NCBI GenBank assembly: GCA_947624765.1
Contig: CANQLS010000081.1
Location: 1-6,993 of the forward strand
DNA from: an uncultured Clostridia bacterium
Lineage (GTDB): Bacteria > Bacillota > Clostridia > TANB77 > UBA1234
Reading direction: 5' to 3'
DNA: 6,993 nucleotides
Shown: positions 5,985 to 6,993 of the stretch, piece after piece
Position numbering within the stretch: position 1 is the first letter of the stretch
Layout: each line of letters starts with the position of its first letter
The notes under the pieces: generated by a model
Seen by the model: only the letters and a program-made list of their open reading frames with translations
Told to the model about the DNA's origin: nothing
Database searches by the model: none
Program-made: the position numbers and the translations under genes

Positions 5985-6993
5985 CTATTCTTCCTTTCCT
6001 AGTAATCGAAACATTTCTTTTTTATAGGCTTCTACTCCTGGCTGATTAAATGGATTTACTCCTAAAATATATCCACTAATAGCACAAGCTTTTTCAAAAA
6101 AATAAATTAACTGTCCAATAGTATATTCATCTAATCTTTCAATGCTAATAGTAATATTAGGAACATCACCATTTGTATGAGCTATTCGTGTTCCTTGCAT
6201 TGCCATTAAATTAATATCATGTAACATCTTTCCATCTAAAAATTTTAATTTCTCTTCTTCACAATTAATTTGTATATCACGATATGGTTTATCTATTTGT
6301 ATAACCGTTTCCCATAAGTGTCTTTCACCCTCTTGAATATATTGCCCCATAGAATGTAAATCTGTAGTATTATCAACTCCTGCTGGGAAAATACCTTTTC
6401 CGTCTTTTCCTTCACTTTCTCCAAAAAGTTGTTTCCACCATTCAGTAAAATAATGTAATTTAGGTTCATAATTTACTAATAATTCAATTTTTTTACCACG
6501 ACTGTATAAAATATTGCGAAGCATTGCGTATTCATAACAAATATTATTTTCTGGAAGAGCAAATTGTTTTTCTGCTTCTTTAACACCTTCATATAATTTA
6601 TCAATATCAATTCCTGCAACTGCAATCGGTAATAGACCTACTGCTGTTAGTACGGAATATCTACCGCCTATATCATCTGGCACAACAAAAGTTTCGTATC
6701 CTTCTTTTGTAGCCTGTTGTTTTAAAATTCCTTTCTCTTTATCTGTTGTAATATAAATTCTATCTTTTGCATTTTCACCATATTTTTCTTTCATATATTT
6801 TTGAAGTACACTAAAAGCCACTGCTGGTTCCGTTGTTGTTCCAGATTTAGATATAACATTAAGTGAAATATCTTTGCCTTGTATGTAATCTAACAAATCA
6901 TTTAGATAATCACTACTTAGATTATTACCCGCAAAAATAACATTCTTTTGAAAGAATGTATGAGATAAAGCTTCTATAACAGCTCTTGCTCCT
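5985..6993 (-). CDS. pgi: Glucose-6-phosphate isomerase, 5'-truncated by window edge
   Basis: This enzyme interconverts glucose 6-phosphate and fructose 6-phosphate in glycolysis and gluconeogenesis. The reading frame is open to the right edge and shows 335 residues. The family has about 450, so roughly the first 110 lie outside. Visible residues 1-32 (GARAVIEALSHTFF, FAGNNLSSDYL) match the family, so the TTG at 6894-6896 is an internal leucine and not a start. Seen in order are the phosphate-binding ISKSGTTTEPA (47-57), GGRYSVLTAVGLLP (109-122), LFGESEG (189-195) with the likely catalytic glutamate at 192, DLHSMGQ with H213, and the C-terminal signature NQPGVEAYK (316-324) ending in the likely catalytic lysine. 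It is followed after 1 nt by the GH15 gene, whose ribosome site lies in its last codons. The pairing fits glucan breakdown feeding glycolysis, with a glucokinase needed in between. Confidence 0.96.
   Translation of the reverse strand, partial: GARAVIEALSHTFFQKNVIFAGNNLSSDYLNDLLDYIQGKDISLNVISKSGTTTEPAVAFSVLQKYMKEKYGENAKDRIYITTDKEKGILKQQATKEGYETFVVPDDIGGRYSVLTAVGLLPIAVAGIDIDKLYEGVKEAEKQFALPENNICYEYAMLRNILYSRGKKIELLVNYEPKLHYFTEWWKQLFGESEGKDGKGIFPAGVDNTTDLHSMGQYIQEGERHLWETVIQIDKPYRDIQINCEEEKLKFLDGKMLHDINLMAMQGTRIAHTNGDVPNITISIERLDEYTIGQLIYFFEKACAISGYILGVNPFNQPGVEAYKKEMFRLLGKEE

Noticed and set aside
6894..6896. TTG as the start of glucose-6-phosphate isomerase
   Set aside because: The frame continues upstream to the window edge with typical Pgi sequence, so this is an internal leucine codon.
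1..6993. CRISPR arrays, tRNA/rRNA genes, transposases, defence or phage genes
   Set aside because: No spaced direct repeats, cloverleaf-like sequence or matching protein families were seen in either strand.

Overview
The window (6,993 bp) looks like chromosome of a low-GC Firmicute, most likely a member of the Clostridia. The signs are AT-rich coding DNA with A/T-ending codons, purine-rich Shine-Dalgarno sites, the Firmicute radA-disA gene pair, and a PDZ/radical SAM/DUF512 protein typical of Clostridia. Lachnospiraceae or a relative is a guess. All supported genes read on the minus strand, so transcription runs from high to low coordinates.

Right to left, the first block (6993 to 1687) is a tight collinear run that could be one operon. 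It holds a 5'-truncated glucose-6-phosphate isomerase (pgi, open at the right edge), a cytoplasmic family 15 glycoside hydrolase 1 nt downstream, radA 23 nt further, disA 16 nt further, and a PDZ/radical SAM/DUF512 protein after a 90-nt gap. The gap holds a perfect 15-bp inverted repeat that is not a normal terminator. The first two genes belong to alpha-glucan/glucose metabolism. The next two are the DNA-recombination and genome-integrity pair RadA and DisA (c-di-AMP synthase). The last is an iron-sulfur protein of unknown reaction.

The left 370 bp are different. A near-consensus vegetative promoter starts inside the last codons of the DUF512 gene and drives a leader of about 125 nt. The leader carries a possible 8-codon ORF with a strong ribosome-binding site, whose stop codon lies inside a 7-bp hairpin. 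Beyond it starts a small two-helix membrane protein, cut by the left edge. Its DNA is about 44% GC by hand count, against about 20-40% in the sampled 60-bp lines of the operon, and it uses CGG arginine codons. This may mark the edge of DNA with another history.

No rRNA, tRNA, CRISPR array, insertion sequence or phage gene was seen. I found no convincing undescribed multi-gene system. The points most worth a second look are the leader with its mini-ORF and hairpin, the inverted repeat after disA, and the unusual neighbours of radA-disA.
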